NCBI GenBank assembly: GCA_022402525.1
Contig: JAKRSB010000021.1
Span: forward strand, 1 to 33,270
Source: Thermosynechococcaceae cyanobacterium MS004
Lineage (GTDB): Bacteria > Cyanobacteriota > Cyanobacteriia > Thermosynechococcales > Thermosynechococcaceae
Direction: 5' to 3'
DNA length: 33,270 nt
Shown here: one piece after another, positions 16,856-26,185 of the stretch
Layout: every line of letters starts with the position of its first letter
Numbering within the stretch: the first letter of the stretch is position 1
Notes under the pieces: model-generated
Databases searched by the model: none
What the model was told of the DNA's origin: nothing
The model's input: the letters and a program-made list of their open reading frames with translations, nothing else
Position numbers and translations under genes: made by a program

Positions 16856-17395
16856 ATGATGGGATGTCGCATTCGCAAATTTTTTTCCTGGCTATTGATC
16901 TTGGGGGCGATCGCCTTAAGCATTGGACTGGGGTTAGGGATCTTGAATCCACCCAGAGCTGAAGCCGCAATCCGTCAGCTTGAAGAAGCGCCAGGGCAGA
17001 TGGTCTATCAATCTAGAGCCACCCTCAAGGATCAGCATGGGAGTGGCTGGCAGGCGATCGCCTTCAAACGGGTACGCCCAAATGGTCAAACCAGCATTGA
17101 GCTAAGGCTGGTGGGGTTTCCAGGGGTAGCGGTCTTGGATCGTTCCCAGCCATTGACCTTAACCAATGCTCTAGGCAAAACCCTGACGGCACCTGATGCG
17201 TCTAGCGCCATCTTTGGGGAAGCCAAACCGCCTGAACCGAATGTGGGTCAGTACGACCTATTGCCCGTGCTGTCTCAGCTCCAGGCAGAGGTTCCCTTAC
17301 AGTTAACGCTGCCAATTGTGGACAGCGAACCCATTACCCTTTCCGTATCGCCCTCGCTGCTTCAAGAATGGCAAATTCTTGCCCAGGATTCCTAG
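16856..17395 (+). CDS. DUF3122 family exported protein
   Basis: The protein is 179 aa with an N-terminal signal (LLILGAIALSIGLGLGI, then PPRAEAA). The family signature is visible after it: IRQLEEAPGQMVYQSRATL, WQAIAFKRV and LRLVGFPGV. DUF3122 is restricted to cyanobacteria and has no known activity. A second in-frame ATG three bases later is an equally possible start; AGAGAAGA upstream serves either. The 9-bp gap from the DUF3365 gene suggests the two extracytoplasmic proteins are made together and may work together. Confidence 0.8.
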   Translation: MMGCRIRKFFSWLLILGAIALSIGLGLGILNPPRAEAAIRQLEEAPGQMVYQSRATLKDQHGSGWQAIAFKRVRPNGQTSIELRLVGFPGVAVLDRSQPLTLTNALGKTLTAPDASSAIFGEAKPPEPNVGQYDLLPVLSQLQAEVPLQLTLPIVDSEPITLSVSPSLLQEWQILAQDS

Positions 17396-17410
17396 GCTTT
17401 GAGCGCATTT

Positions 17411-17452
17411 TTAACTTCACACATTTAACTTTACACATTTAACTTCACACAT
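17411..17452 (+). repeat. Three tandem 14-bp repeats before the SCP2-like gene
   Basis: TTAACTTCACACAT occurs at 17411-17424 and 17439-17452, with a single-mismatch copy (TTAACTTTACACAT) between them at 17425-17438. The array is followed directly by the ribosome binding site CGGAGGAG and the start at 17468. It could be a slippage product in the leader or a binding site that adjusts translation of the downstream gene. Confidence 0.85.
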
Positions 17453-17467
17453 CGGAGGAGAAAAACA

Positions 17468-17863
17468 ATGGCGGAGTTATTTTCACCCGAATGGATGCAG
17501 GCGTTTGGTGAACGATGGAACGCCGAACCAGAGTTGGCAGATGCCCTCGCCAAAATTCATTTCAGTTCGGTCATTGGCTATGGGTTTACAGATGCCCCAA
17601 CCCCCACTGGAGTCATGGCCATCGTAGACGGGCGCGTTACCTGTGCAGGCCCTTACAAAGGTCAGGTGCTGAACTGGGATTTACGGGCAACGCCCCAACA
17701 TTGGCAAGACTGGATCACCAAAGGGCTAAACATGATGGGTCTGAGCATGGCCTATATGACTCGTAAGCTGCAATTTAGGGTGGGAGACTACACCGCCATG
17801 ATTAAAGACCCACGGATGGCGGCTCCCTTTATCAAATCCTTTGCTGCCATGAGCAAGGTTTAA
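17468..17863 (+). CDS. SCP2 sterol-binding-like domain protein
   Basis: The protein is 131 aa and consists of one SCP2-like domain: SPEWMQAFGERWNAEPELAD at the N-terminus, the GVMAIVDGRVTCAGPY strand region, and FRVGDYTAMIKDPRMAAPFI at the end. The fold binds hydrophobic ligands; in sulfur operons such proteins may carry lipophilic or sulfur intermediates (inference). There is no signal peptide. A strong Shine-Dalgarno GGAGGAG precedes the ATG. It lies between the DUF3122 and rhodanese genes. Confidence 0.75.
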   Translation: MAELFSPEWMQAFGERWNAEPELADALAKIHFSSVIGYGFTDAPTPTGVMAIVDGRVTCAGPYKGQVLNWDLRATPQHWQDWITKGLNMMGLSMAYMTRKLQFRVGDYTAMIKDPRMAAPFIKSFAAMSKV

Positions 17864-17903
17864 GTTGTCTCAAAATAACGCATTGAACGTGAGAGAAGAA
17901 TCC

Positions 17904-18245
17904 ATGACCTCTAAATCGACTGCTAAACCCGTGACAAACCCAATCTTACTCACTCCAACTCAATTCAAGGCTCGCCAGAAAGAATTTTTGGTGATTGACG
18001 TGCGGGGCTGGTTGGAATACTGGATGGCGCATATTCCAGGGGCAAAACGACTCAGCCGCGATCTCATTCTTAAAACAGTTTCCAAAGATCAGGCGATCGC
18101 CCTGACTTGTTTGTCGGGTCATCGTAGCGCAATGGCGGCGCAGTGGCTTGTGGGACAGGGCTATGGCAAGGTTCATAACCTGAAGGGCGGTCTGTTGAGC
18201 TGGCAAAATGCAGGCTACGCGGTTCAGCGAGGCAATCGTCCCTAA
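17904..18245 (+). CDS. Single-domain rhodanese
   Basis: The protein is 113 aa from the ATG at 17904, preceded by GAGAAGAA; upstream in-frame TTG and GTG codons are possible but lack good sites. It is a single rhodanese domain with the persulfide-carrying cysteine C69 in CLSGHRS, preceded by VIDVRGWLEYWMAHIPGA and followed by GLLSWQNAGY. Rhodaneses transfer sulfane sulfur, here most likely the product of SQR, to thiols or other acceptors. No signal peptide is present, so it acts in the cytoplasm. Confidence 0.9.
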   Translation: MTSKSTAKPVTNPILLTPTQFKARQKEFLVIDVRGWLEYWMAHIPGAKRLSRDLILKTVSKDQAIALTCLSGHRSAMAAQWLVGQGYGKVHNLKGGLLSWQNAGYAVQRGNRP

Positions 18246-18307
18246 GTCTAGATAAGGCTAGAGCCGCGATGGGCCAATCCAACCGATGAACTTTACACCG
18301 TAGAACC

Positions 18308-19690
18308 ATGCAAACCAACCCCTATCAGCTCCCAACGCTGCCGCCACTACGATCTAAGGTAGGTCTTGGATTATTGGGCGCGATTGCCCTCAGTGGGGTA
18401 GGCCTATTTTGGATAGTGCGCTCCACAATGGCTCCCTCGCCACCGCCAGCGGTTGTAAAAATTCAGCCCCTTGTCGTTAAAACAGAGGTGGTTACGACCA
18501 ACGCCGTGGCTGGCACCCAGACCCTCACGGGCACGGTAGAACCGCTGGAATCAGTGACGGTGACGAGTCGGGTGATGGGGTTAATTGCCCGTTTGCCTGT
18601 GCAAGAAGGCGATCGCGTCCGGGCCGGACAGGTGGTGGCCGTCATTGATGTCAAAGATATCCAGGCCCAGCGCGACCAGAGCATCGCCTCCATTTACCAG
18701 GCCCAAGCGGGGGTCACTGGTGCCCAGGCCACCCAAACCCAGGCGATCGCCAGTGTCGCCCAATCTAATGCCCAGCGCGCCCAAGCCGAGGCGCGTCAAC
18801 AAGAAGCGCAGGCGCAGCAACAAGAGGCTGAGGCGGATCTGGCCAATGCCTTGCTCAACCAACAGCGCATGGCGAAACTGCGGCAGGCAGGGGCTGTGAG
18901 TCAAGTTCAGCTCGATGATGCCAATACACGGGTGGCCTTGATTCAAGCCCAGATTCAGCGAGCCAAGGCAGGGGTCAATCAGGCCAGACGCGGCATCGAA
19001 CAGGCTCAAGCCATCATTGACCAGTCCCAAGCGCAAATCCGGCAGGCCAATGCCAGCGTCACCCAGGCTCAGGCGCAAGTCCGTCAAGCGCAAGCCTCTC
19101 AAGAGCAGGCGATCGCCAACTTAGACTACGGTACGGTCACTGCCCCTTTTGATGCGGTCGTCACCCGTAGGCATACCGAAGTTGGGGCAATGGCAGGGAT
19201 GGGACAGCAGCTTCTGACCCTAGAAAGCGTGGATCGCTTACGGCTGAGTGTCGGTGTCCCAGAATCGGCGATCGCCCAGGTGCAAATAGGCCAGCGGGTG
19301 AGGGTGCGTTTTGATGCCCTCCAGCGCACCCTCACCGGACGATTAAGCCAGATCATTCCCTCCGCCGACCCCATCTCCCGCAACTTTAGGGTCAAAATTT
19401 CGCTCCCTGCCGGCCCAGGGGTAATGCCTGGTATGTTTGGGCGACTAGAACTGAATGCTGCCCAACGCAGCACCCTTCAGATTCCCCAAAGTGCCATCGT
19501 CGAGCGAACCGGCGTTAAGGGGATCTTTCAGGTGCAGGGAGATCACGCCGTCTTTCATCCTGTCACCTTGGGCAAGCCCCAGGGGGAACGAGTGGAGGTG
19601 TTTGCAGGGGTGAAACAGGGGAGCCGCATCATTCTCAACCCGCCCGCCAACCTTACGGAACATACGCCCCTGCGCCTTGGGCCAGCCTAA
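18308..19690 (+). CDS. RND efflux periplasmic adaptor (HlyD/AcrA type)
   Basis: The protein is 460 aa. One membrane anchor lies at residues ~19-38 (GLGLLGAIALSGVGLFWIV), with no lipobox. It is followed by a lipoyl-like half-motif (VTVTSRVMGLIARLPVQEGD then RVRAGQVVAVID), a long Ala/Gln-rich coiled-coil hairpin (~115-265), the returning lipoyl half (YGTVTAPFDAVVTRR) and beta-barrel and membrane-proximal domains. It bridges the RND pump encoded next to an outer-membrane channel; no TolC-like gene is in this window. The coiled coil is made of repeated QAQA-type runs. Confidence 0.9.
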   Translation: MQTNPYQLPTLPPLRSKVGLGLLGAIALSGVGLFWIVRSTMAPSPPPAVVKIQPLVVKTEVVTTNAVAGTQTLTGTVEPLESVTVTSRVMGLIARLPVQEGDRVRAGQVVAVIDVKDIQAQRDQSIASIYQAQAGVTGAQATQTQAIASVAQSNAQRAQAEARQQEAQAQQQEAEADLANALLNQQRMAKLRQAGAVSQVQLDDANTRVALIQAQIQRAKAGVNQARRGIEQAQAIIDQSQAQIRQANASVTQAQAQVRQAQASQEQAIANLDYGTVTAPFDAVVTRRHTEVGAMAGMGQQLLTLESVDRLRLSVGVPESAIAQVQIGQRVRVRFDALQRTLTGRLSQIIPSADPISRNFRVKISLPAGPGVMPGMFGRLELNAAQRSTLQIPQSAIVERTGVKGIFQVQGDHAVFHPVTLGKPQGERVEVFAGVKQGSRIILNPPANLTEHTPLRLGPA

Positions 19691-19726
19691 TCAATCTACC
19701 GACCCACCCTATCCCTCTTGAGTCCC

Positions 19727-22700
19727 ATGCCAGTCGATCCTGCTCCCCTCGCTGAATCCGTTTCTCCCCCGCAGCGCAATCTGGTAGGGAGGATTACGGC
19801 CTACTTCATTAACTCTCAACTCACCGTGCTGCTGATTGTTGTGCTGGTGCTGTTTGGGGTTGGAGCCGTCCTGTTAACCCCCAAGGAAGAAAATCCTCAG
19901 ATTGTCGTACCGGCGGCGGATGTGCTGTTGTCCTATCCAGGTGCTTCGGCAGAAGTGGTGGAGCAAACTTTAACCATTCCCATCGAAGCCAAGCTTCGAG
20001 AGCTGAATGGAGTGGAACATATCTATTCCGCGTCCCAAAATTCTGGCGCAAAAGTCACGGTGCAGTTTTTTGTGGGTGAGAACTGGGAAAATTCGCTCTT
20101 TCGGCTCCAAAATCATCTCTACAACCATCAAGACCTGCTGCCGCCAGGGGCAAGCTATGGGGTCAAACCTATCATCATTGATGATGTTCCGATTGTTACG
20201 CTGACCGTGACGGGCAAAAACTATAGCGACAACCAGCTCCGCCGCATTGGAGAACGCTTACTCGAAGACCTCCGCAGCATTCCCAATACCGCTAATTTGA
20301 CCTTGACAGGGGGGCAGCCCCGCACCCTTCGCGTCGATTTAGACCCTGATCGACTGGCTAGCTACCGCCTGTCCCCTGCTGAAATTACCCAACGCCTTCA
20401 AGGAGAAAATGTTCAGCTTCCGGCGGGAGATGTATTACTCGGTGACACGCGCCTATTTTTACAGGGGGGTAGTCTGTTCCAATCTGCGCAGGATGTGGAG
20501 GGGATTATCGTTGGGTTTGGTCAATCTACTCCGGCCAATGGGGGGGGCACGGCGACCTCTCCTATCTATTTGCGAGATGTAGCTTCTGTGGTGGATGAGT
20601 TTGGCGATCGCCTTACGGAGTCCCGCATTAGCTTCCGACAGGATTGGGATGTAACGGCACCCTATCCTGCCCCCAGCAGTACGGCGATGGAGGAATTTGT
20701 AACCCAACCTGCTATTACGATTGGCATTGCCAAACAAAAGGGCACCAATGCCGTCACAGTCGCCCAAAGTATCTTTCGTCGCCTAGAAGAACTCAAGCCC
20801 CAGCTCCCACCAGGGGTTGAGGTGGCCGTGACGCGGAACGATGGTCAGACCGCCGCACGAGCAGTGGGTGACCTCTACCAAAGTTTGGGCATTGCCATCG
20901 TGACGGTGGTGGCGCTATTGGTGCTATTTCTAGGTTGGCGAGAAGCTTCCATTGTCGCCTTTGTAATTCCCCTTACGCTGGCAGGAACGCTGGCGGTGGG
21001 CTGGGTGTCGGGGCAAACGATTAACCGGATCACCCTCTTTGCGCTGATTTTAGCCCTCGGCACCTTGGTTGATGATGCGATCGCCATTACCGAAAATATT
21101 CATCGCTACTTTGAAGAAAATCCTGGGATGACCTGGCCTCAAAAACTAGAGGCTGCTACTAGCGCAGTTGCCGAACTAGGAAGCCCCGTGATTCTCTCGA
21201 CCATTACCGTGATTTTGGCCTTTTTACCGATGGCTTTTGTCACCGGCATGATGGGGCCGTACATGGGGCCGATTCCGTTTAACATGCCCGTCGCCATGAT
21301 TATTAGTACCACTTTGGCCCTGACCATCACCCCATTTTTAGCCGTGAGGCTCATTAAACTCAAACCTCATGGGACGGTACTCCCCCTTGAGCAAACCCGT
21401 ACCTATCGGGGCTATCGTTGGCTGATGGAACCACTCCTAGAGTCTGCCCGCCGTCGCCGCTTTGTTCTGTGGGTCATTGTGGGATTGATGCTGGCGAGTT
21501 TCTTGCTGCCGCTGACCCAATCTGTAAAGTTTCGGATGTTGCCCAAGGCCAACAAAGATACATTTCTGGTACAGGTGGATCTTCCCCTGGGCACCAACCT
21601 TAGCCAAAGCAATCGGGTGGTGGGTGAATTGGAGGCGATTCTGCGCCAAACCCCTGAAATTACCAACTTTGAAACCTATGTAGGCACTGGCGCACCCATT
21701 GATTTTAATGGGATGCTGCGCGGCGCAACGGATCGCGGCAACCAGCATTTTGCTGATATTCGCGTCCATTTAACCAACAAAGATGCGCGTGGGAAGAGTT
21801 CAGAAGCCATCGTCTTTGAGCTACGGCCCAAACTATCCCAGCAGGCCAGCCAGCATCAGGCGATCGTCAAACTTGTGGAAGATCCCCCTGGCCCTCCGGT
21901 GCGCTCTACAATGCTGGCGGAGATTTATGGGCCAGACTACCCCACCCAGCGTCAATTGGCTAAACAGGTACGTCAGGTCTTTGCCGAGACGGCTCAGGTC
22001 GTGGATATTGATGATTCGGTCAAAAACCAAATCCCCCAGATGCGTTTAGTAGTGGACCGCGATAAGGTGAGTCGGGCGGGCCTGAGTACCCAGGAGATTA
22101 CCCAGACGATTCAAATGGCGATCGCTGGAGCCAAGGTGAGTACACTCCAGGTGCCCGGAGAACTTGCCCCCGTTGCCATTCAGGTTCGCTTTGCGGATGC
22201 TAACCGCCAAAGCCTCAACGACCTTACCCGTATCCAAATTCCCACCGCCAGCAAAACCCTGGTGCCCCTCTCCGAGCTGGTGACTTTTGAGTCCACTACG
22301 GTAGATGAACCCATTCTGCATAAAGACCAGCGTCCTGTCACCTACGTTATGGGTGAAATGGGCGATCGCTCTTCGGTCTATGCAGTCATGGAGCAGCTCG
22401 TTTACTTTATTCGCCATCCCTTACCTAAGGGATACACCATCAATTGGGACGGAGAATGGAAGCTCACCCTAGACGTATTCAGGGATCTGGGGTTAGCGAT
22501 GCTCGTCGCGGTGCTGCTGATTTATCTCATTTTGGTCGGACAATTTCGCAGCTTCAAAGTGCCACTCATTATGCTGGGCAGCATCCCCTTAGCACTTATT
22601 GGAATTTTAATTGGCTTTTCCCTCAATGGGGTTTACTTCAGCGCCACTGCCATGATTGGCGTCATCGCCTTAGCGGGGATTGTCGTGCGGAATGCGATCG

Positions 22701-23005
22701 TGTTGCTAGAGTTTGTGGGCGATCAGGTACGGGCTGGAGTTGACCTAAAGCGAGCAATTCTGGAAGCCGGAGCCGTCAGATTTCGACCCATTTTACTCAC
22801 CAGCGTCACTACAATGCTCGGTACATTATCAATTTTGAGTGATCCGGTCTGGTCAGGGCTTGCCTGGACGCTGCTGTGCGGGATGTTGGCCTCTTCGGTC
22901 TTGACGTTGGTGGTCATTCCACTCATGTACTACGGCGATCAGCATCGTCAGTCGATCCCTTCCCCACAGCCTACCCCCACCCATGCATCTCCGCTGCCTG
23001 GTTGA
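19727..23005 (+). CDS. RND efflux transporter permease (AcrB type)
   Basis: The protein is 1092 aa from the ATG at 19727, about the usual length for the HAE/AcrB class, with a 12-helix layout and two large periplasmic loops. The proton-relay Asp pair is kept in TM4 (D449-D450 in GTLVDDAIAITEN). At the TM10 lysine of AcrB there is R988 in GIVVRNAIVLLEF. It should export small toxic compounds by proton antiport with the adaptor encoded 36 bp upstream. Its substrate is unknown; placement in a sulfide operon suggests sulfur-derived or metal-sulfide stress products (inference). Confidence 0.92.
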   Translation: MPVDPAPLAESVSPPQRNLVGRITAYFINSQLTVLLIVVLVLFGVGAVLLTPKEENPQIVVPAADVLLSYPGASAEVVEQTLTIPIEAKLRELNGVEHIYSASQNSGAKVTVQFFVGENWENSLFRLQNHLYNHQDLLPPGASYGVKPIIIDDVPIVTLTVTGKNYSDNQLRRIGERLLEDLRSIPNTANLTLTGGQPRTLRVDLDPDRLASYRLSPAEITQRLQGENVQLPAGDVLLGDTRLFLQGGSLFQSAQDVEGIIVGFGQSTPANGGGTATSPIYLRDVASVVDEFGDRLTESRISFRQDWDVTAPYPAPSSTAMEEFVTQPAITIGIAKQKGTNAVTVAQSIFRRLEELKPQLPPGVEVAVTRNDGQTAARAVGDLYQSLGIAIVTVVALLVLFLGWREASIVAFVIPLTLAGTLAVGWVSGQTINRITLFALILALGTLVDDAIAITENIHRYFEENPGMTWPQKLEAATSAVAELGSPVILSTITVILAFLPMAFVTGMMGPYMGPIPFNMPVAMIISTTLALTITPFLAVRLIKLKPHGTVLPLEQTRTYRGYRWLMEPLLESARRRRFVLWVIVGLMLASFLLPLTQSVKFRMLPKANKDTFLVQVDLPLGTNLSQSNRVVGELEAILRQTPEITNFETYVGTGAPIDFNGMLRGATDRGNQHFADIRVHLTNKDARGKSSEAIVFELRPKLSQQASQHQAIVKLVEDPPGPPVRSTMLAEIYGPDYPTQRQLAKQVRQVFAETAQVVDIDDSVKNQIPQMRLVVDRDKVSRAGLSTQEITQTIQMAIAGAKVSTLQVPGELAPVAIQVRFADANRQSLNDLTRIQIPTASKTLVPLSELVTFESTTVDEPILHKDQRPVTYVMGEMGDRSSVYAVMEQLVYFIRHPLPKGYTINWDGEWKLTLDVFRDLGLAMLVAVLLIYLILVGQFRSFKVPLIMLGSIPLALIGILIGFSLNGVYFSATAMIGVIALAGIVVRNAIVLLEFVGDQVRAGVDLKRAILEAGAVRFRPILLTSVTTMLGTLSILSDPVWSGLAWTLLCGMLASSVLTLVVIPLMYYGDQHRQSIPSPQPTPTHASPLPG

Positions 23006-23080
23006 TCGCGCAGCGAATGCCGCACCCCTGATCCCGACTGAACGCCCCTGTCCTAAAACACCCTACTGAATAGAGGACTC

Positions 23081-24523
23081 ATGGATTTTTTATCGAATAC
23101 CGTTGCACTGTCTCGAATGCAGTTTGCCCTGACCGCTATTTTTCATATGCTCTGGCCTGTCCTGACCACAGGCATGTCAATCTACTTGGTCATTGTGGAA
23201 GGGCTGTGGCTGAAAACCCGCAACCCAGATTACTACCGTCACGCCCGATTTTGGTCAAAGCTCTATGTCCTGAACTTTGGCATTGGCGTGGCCTCCGGTT
23301 TGCCGATGGAATTTCAATTTGGCACCAACTGGGCACCCTTTTCCGAAGCCGTAGGGGACTTCTTTGGCAGCATTCTCGGCTTTGAAGGCGCGATGGCCTT
23401 CATGCTAGAAGCTGGATTTCTGGGCATTATGCTCTTTGGCTGGGGACGGGTGCATCCGGTGATTCACTACCTCGCCACGATCATGGTGGCTTTTGGTGCC
23501 AATCTCTCTACCTTCTGGATTTTGGTCGCCAATTCCTGGCTGCAAACCCCATCGGGGGGCGAGATGGTCAACGGCAAGTTTATTGTCAGTGACTACTTCC
23601 AGGCCATCGGGAATCCGTTCATGCTCAAGAGCGTATCCCATATGTTTTTCGCCACCCTAGAAACCTCTTTATTTGTGATTGGCGGCATCAGCGCCTGGTA
23701 TATCCTCAACAACCGTCATCAAGCCTTTTTTAGCCAATCGCTCAAGATTGTCTTGGCAGCAGCGATCGCCGTAACCCCGCTGCAAATCTATATCGGGCAC
23801 CTGAGCGCCGAGCAGGTGGCGCAATACCAGCCCACCAAACTTGCGGCCATGGAAGCCAAATGGGACACCAGCCCCGCCGGACAGCCTGCCGACTGGAGCC
23901 TGTTGGCCTTACCCAATGAGGCTGAACAAAAAAACACCTTTGAAGTCACCATTCCCAACGGCTTGGGCTACGTGCTGAATTTCCAGAAAAACCTTAAAGA
24001 ACCCGTTCTGGGGCTAAAAGAATGGGCCCCAGGCGATCGCCCCCGCATGGTAGGACTCATTTACTATTCCTTCCGCATCATGAGCGGTATCGGCTTCTTT
24101 CTGGCTGGACTAATGCTCTGGAGCGTCTTGCAGTGGGTGCTGGGCAATCTCTCCCCAGAAAAGATTGAGAAACAACAGTGGCTGCTCCGCACCTGGATTT
24201 TTGCCGCACCCTTGGGCTATATCGCCGTTGAATCGGGCTGGATTGTGCGCTGTGTCGGTCGTCAGCCCTGGACGATGTACGGGCAAATCCGCACAGCAGA
24301 TGCGGCTTCCCATCTGCCAGCCAGCAATGTGCTGACTTCTCTGAGCCTGTTTGCGATTGTGTACTCTATTTTATTGGTTGCGACCCTATACTTTGGCAGT
24401 CGCATTATCCGCCACGGCCCTAACCTTGAGTTGCCGATTCCTGGACTCGATGACCAACCCGCCATGGAAACCGAACCCGCGACCTTTGTTCCTGATCAGC
24501 GCCCCGTAGAAGCACAGCAGTAG
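23081..24523 (+). CDS. cydA: Cytochrome bd quinol oxidase subunit I (CIO-like, short Q-loop)
   Basis: The protein is 480 aa, shorter than E. coli CydA (522), with the short Q-loop typical of cyanide-insensitive and cyanobacterial bd oxidases. Heme ligands are visible: H22 (FALTAIFH), H187 (SVSHMFFATLE) and M334 in SFRIMSG, with R332 nearby. The quinol-site K-L-A-A-M-E motif is present. With CydB it oxidises plastoquinol and reduces oxygen to water with high affinity and resists sulfide. It sits 75 bp after the RND gene and 9 bp before cydB. Confidence 0.95.
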   Translation: MDFLSNTVALSRMQFALTAIFHMLWPVLTTGMSIYLVIVEGLWLKTRNPDYYRHARFWSKLYVLNFGIGVASGLPMEFQFGTNWAPFSEAVGDFFGSILGFEGAMAFMLEAGFLGIMLFGWGRVHPVIHYLATIMVAFGANLSTFWILVANSWLQTPSGGEMVNGKFIVSDYFQAIGNPFMLKSVSHMFFATLETSLFVIGGISAWYILNNRHQAFFSQSLKIVLAAAIAVTPLQIYIGHLSAEQVAQYQPTKLAAMEAKWDTSPAGQPADWSLLALPNEAEQKNTFEVTIPNGLGYVLNFQKNLKEPVLGLKEWAPGDRPRMVGLIYYSFRIMSGIGFFLAGLMLWSVLQWVLGNLSPEKIEKQQWLLRTWIFAAPLGYIAVESGWIVRCVGRQPWTMYGQIRTADAASHLPASNVLTSLSLFAIVYSILLVATLYFGSRIIRHGPNLELPIPGLDDQPAMETEPATFVPDQRPVEAQQ

Positions 24524-24532
24524 GTCGAACCC

Positions 24533-25546
24533 ATGGAAGCTTTACGCTATTTTTTGCCTCAAGTTTGGTTTGTGATTCTGGCATTGTTTTTGTTTCTCTA
24601 CGTCATGCTCGATGGCTTTGACTTGGGGGTTGGCATTCTTTCGCTGACCAGTTCCGATGAAGACCGTCGCAGTCTGCTGATGACCAGTTTAGGAAATATT
24701 TGGGATGCCAATGAAACCTGGCTGGTGCTGATGGGAGGCGCTTTATTTGGTGCATTTCCTCTGGCTTACGGCACTATCTTGAGCGCCCTGTACATTCCCA
24801 TCTTCATGATGATTTTCGGGCTGATTTTTCGGGCCGTGGCCTTTGAGTTTCGAGAGCATTCCAATCGCAAAGCGTTTTGGAACTTTGCCTTTGGGGCGGG
24901 TAGCTTTATGGCAGCGCTCGGACAGGGCTTTGCGCTGGGCAGTGTGATTGAAGGCATTGCCGTGGATGAGGCTGGTCACTTCATTGGCTCCACATGGGAC
25001 TGGCTGGACTGGCGATCGCTTTTAGTCGCTCTTACCCTCATTCAGGGCTATGTCCTGATTGGTTCTACCTACCTAATTTTGAAAACCGAAGGAGAACTGC
25101 AAAAAACGCACTATCGCACCGCAAAGCTTGCTGCCGTTACCACTTTGATTGGAGCAGTTTTAATCACCATTGCGACGCCTGTTTTCTATGAAGCGGCGCG
25201 CACTCGGCTGTTTAGCCCTCCGCTGGTTTATGTTTTTGCCCTCATTCCGGTGCTGGGGTTAGGGCTAGTGTGGCTGCTGCTGCAAAGTCTCAATCGAGAG
25301 GAAGAAGTTACCCCGTTTATCTGGACGATTTTGATCTTTCTGCTCACCTTTATTGGGCTAGGGCTGATTGTGTTTCCCTACATTATCCCTACCCAAATCA
25401 CCATTTATCAGGCGGCTGCGGCTCCGAGTGCCCTGGTCTTTATGCTCACCTTTATTGGAGTTCTGATTCCCATTATGCTGTTCTACAACATCTATAACTA
25501 CGTGGTGTTTCGCGGCAAAGTGGTAGGAGAGGCGTATGGGGAATAA
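24533..25546 (+). CDS. cydB: Cytochrome bd quinol oxidase subunit II
   Basis: The protein is 337 aa with the conserved N-terminal segment LYVMLDGFDLGVGIL, the WDANETWLVLMGGALFGAFP motif and about eight to nine membrane helices, as expected for CydB. It pairs with CydA from the adjacent gene (9-bp gap) in the plasma or thylakoid membrane. No CydX-like small subunit is evident in the 45 bp that follow. Sulfide tolerance of bd oxidases fits its place in an operon with SQR. Confidence 0.95.
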   Translation: MEALRYFLPQVWFVILALFLFLYVMLDGFDLGVGILSLTSSDEDRRSLLMTSLGNIWDANETWLVLMGGALFGAFPLAYGTILSALYIPIFMMIFGLIFRAVAFEFREHSNRKAFWNFAFGAGSFMAALGQGFALGSVIEGIAVDEAGHFIGSTWDWLDWRSLLVALTLIQGYVLIGSTYLILKTEGELQKTHYRTAKLAAVTTLIGAVLITIATPVFYEAARTRLFSPPLVYVFALIPVLGLGLVWLLLQSLNREEEVTPFIWTILIFLLTFIGLGLIVFPYIIPTQITIYQAAAAPSALVFMLTFIGVLIPIMLFYNIYNYVVFRGKVVGEAYGE

Positions 25547-25591
25547 GCGGTTCCGTGCCTTTGTCCATTCCAAACAGTAGCGATAAACCCT

Positions 25592-26185
25592 ATGTGGAAC
25601 GAGCGATACAGCCAACCGGGCTATGCCTTTGGCAAGCACCCTAACGATTTTCTAGTCGAAGTCATTGACCAAATTCCAAAGGGTCGGGTGCTTTGTTTGG
25701 CAGAGGGGGAAGGTCGAAATGCGGTGTACTTGGCTCAGCGAGGTTGTCAGGTTACGGCTGTGGACGCCTCGGCAGTGGGGTTGGCAAAGGCTCAGAATCT
25801 GGCCTTAGAGCGTTCTGTAACCATTGAAACGATCGCAGCAGATCTGGCGAAGTTTCAAATTCAGCCCAACGCCTGGGATGCAGTCATCTCTATTTTTTGC
25901 CATCTGCCGCCGCCCCTTCGCGCTCAGGTGCATCGACAGGTTGTGGCGGGGTTACGTCCGGGTGGCGTATTTGTGCTGGAAGCCTATACGCCCCGTCAGC
26001 TTGAATTTAAGACCGGAGGCCCACCCAGTGTTGAACTGATGATGGATCTCGCCACCCTTCAAAAAGAGCTAGAAGGACTGAAATTTAGCCACGCCATAGA
26101 ACGAGAGCGGAATATCCTGGAAGGGCAGTTCCATCAGGGACGTAGTGCAGTTGTCCAGGTGCTTGCGCTTAATCTGAAGCCATGA
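25592..26185 (+). CDS. Class I SAM-dependent methyltransferase (TehB-like)
   Basis: The protein is 197 aa. It begins WNERYSQPGYAFGKHPNDFL, a start shared with TehB-like methyltransferases. Motif I is LCLAEGEGRNAVYLA, the acidic ribose-binding residue follows in VTAVDAS, and the later GLRPGGVFVLEAYTPRQ segment is motif post-III. Family members methylate small toxic or thiol-like substrates, including tellurite and selenium species; a thiol or sulfide acceptor is plausible here (inference). Its stop overlaps the next start (ATGA). Confidence 0.85.
   Translation: MWNERYSQPGYAFGKHPNDFLVEVIDQIPKGRVLCLAEGEGRNAVYLAQRGCQVTAVDASAVGLAKAQNLALERSVTIETIAADLAKFQIQPNAWDAVISIFCHLPPPLRAQVHRQVVAGLRPGGVFVLEAYTPRQLEFKTGGPPSVELMMDLATLQKELEGLKFSHAIERERNILEGQFHQGRSAVVQVLALNLKP

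Noticed and set aside
18581-19102. 173-residue minus-strand open frame
   Set aside because: It is the antisense of the Ala/Gln-rich coiled coil of the RND adaptor; the leucine-rich translation is a composition artefact.
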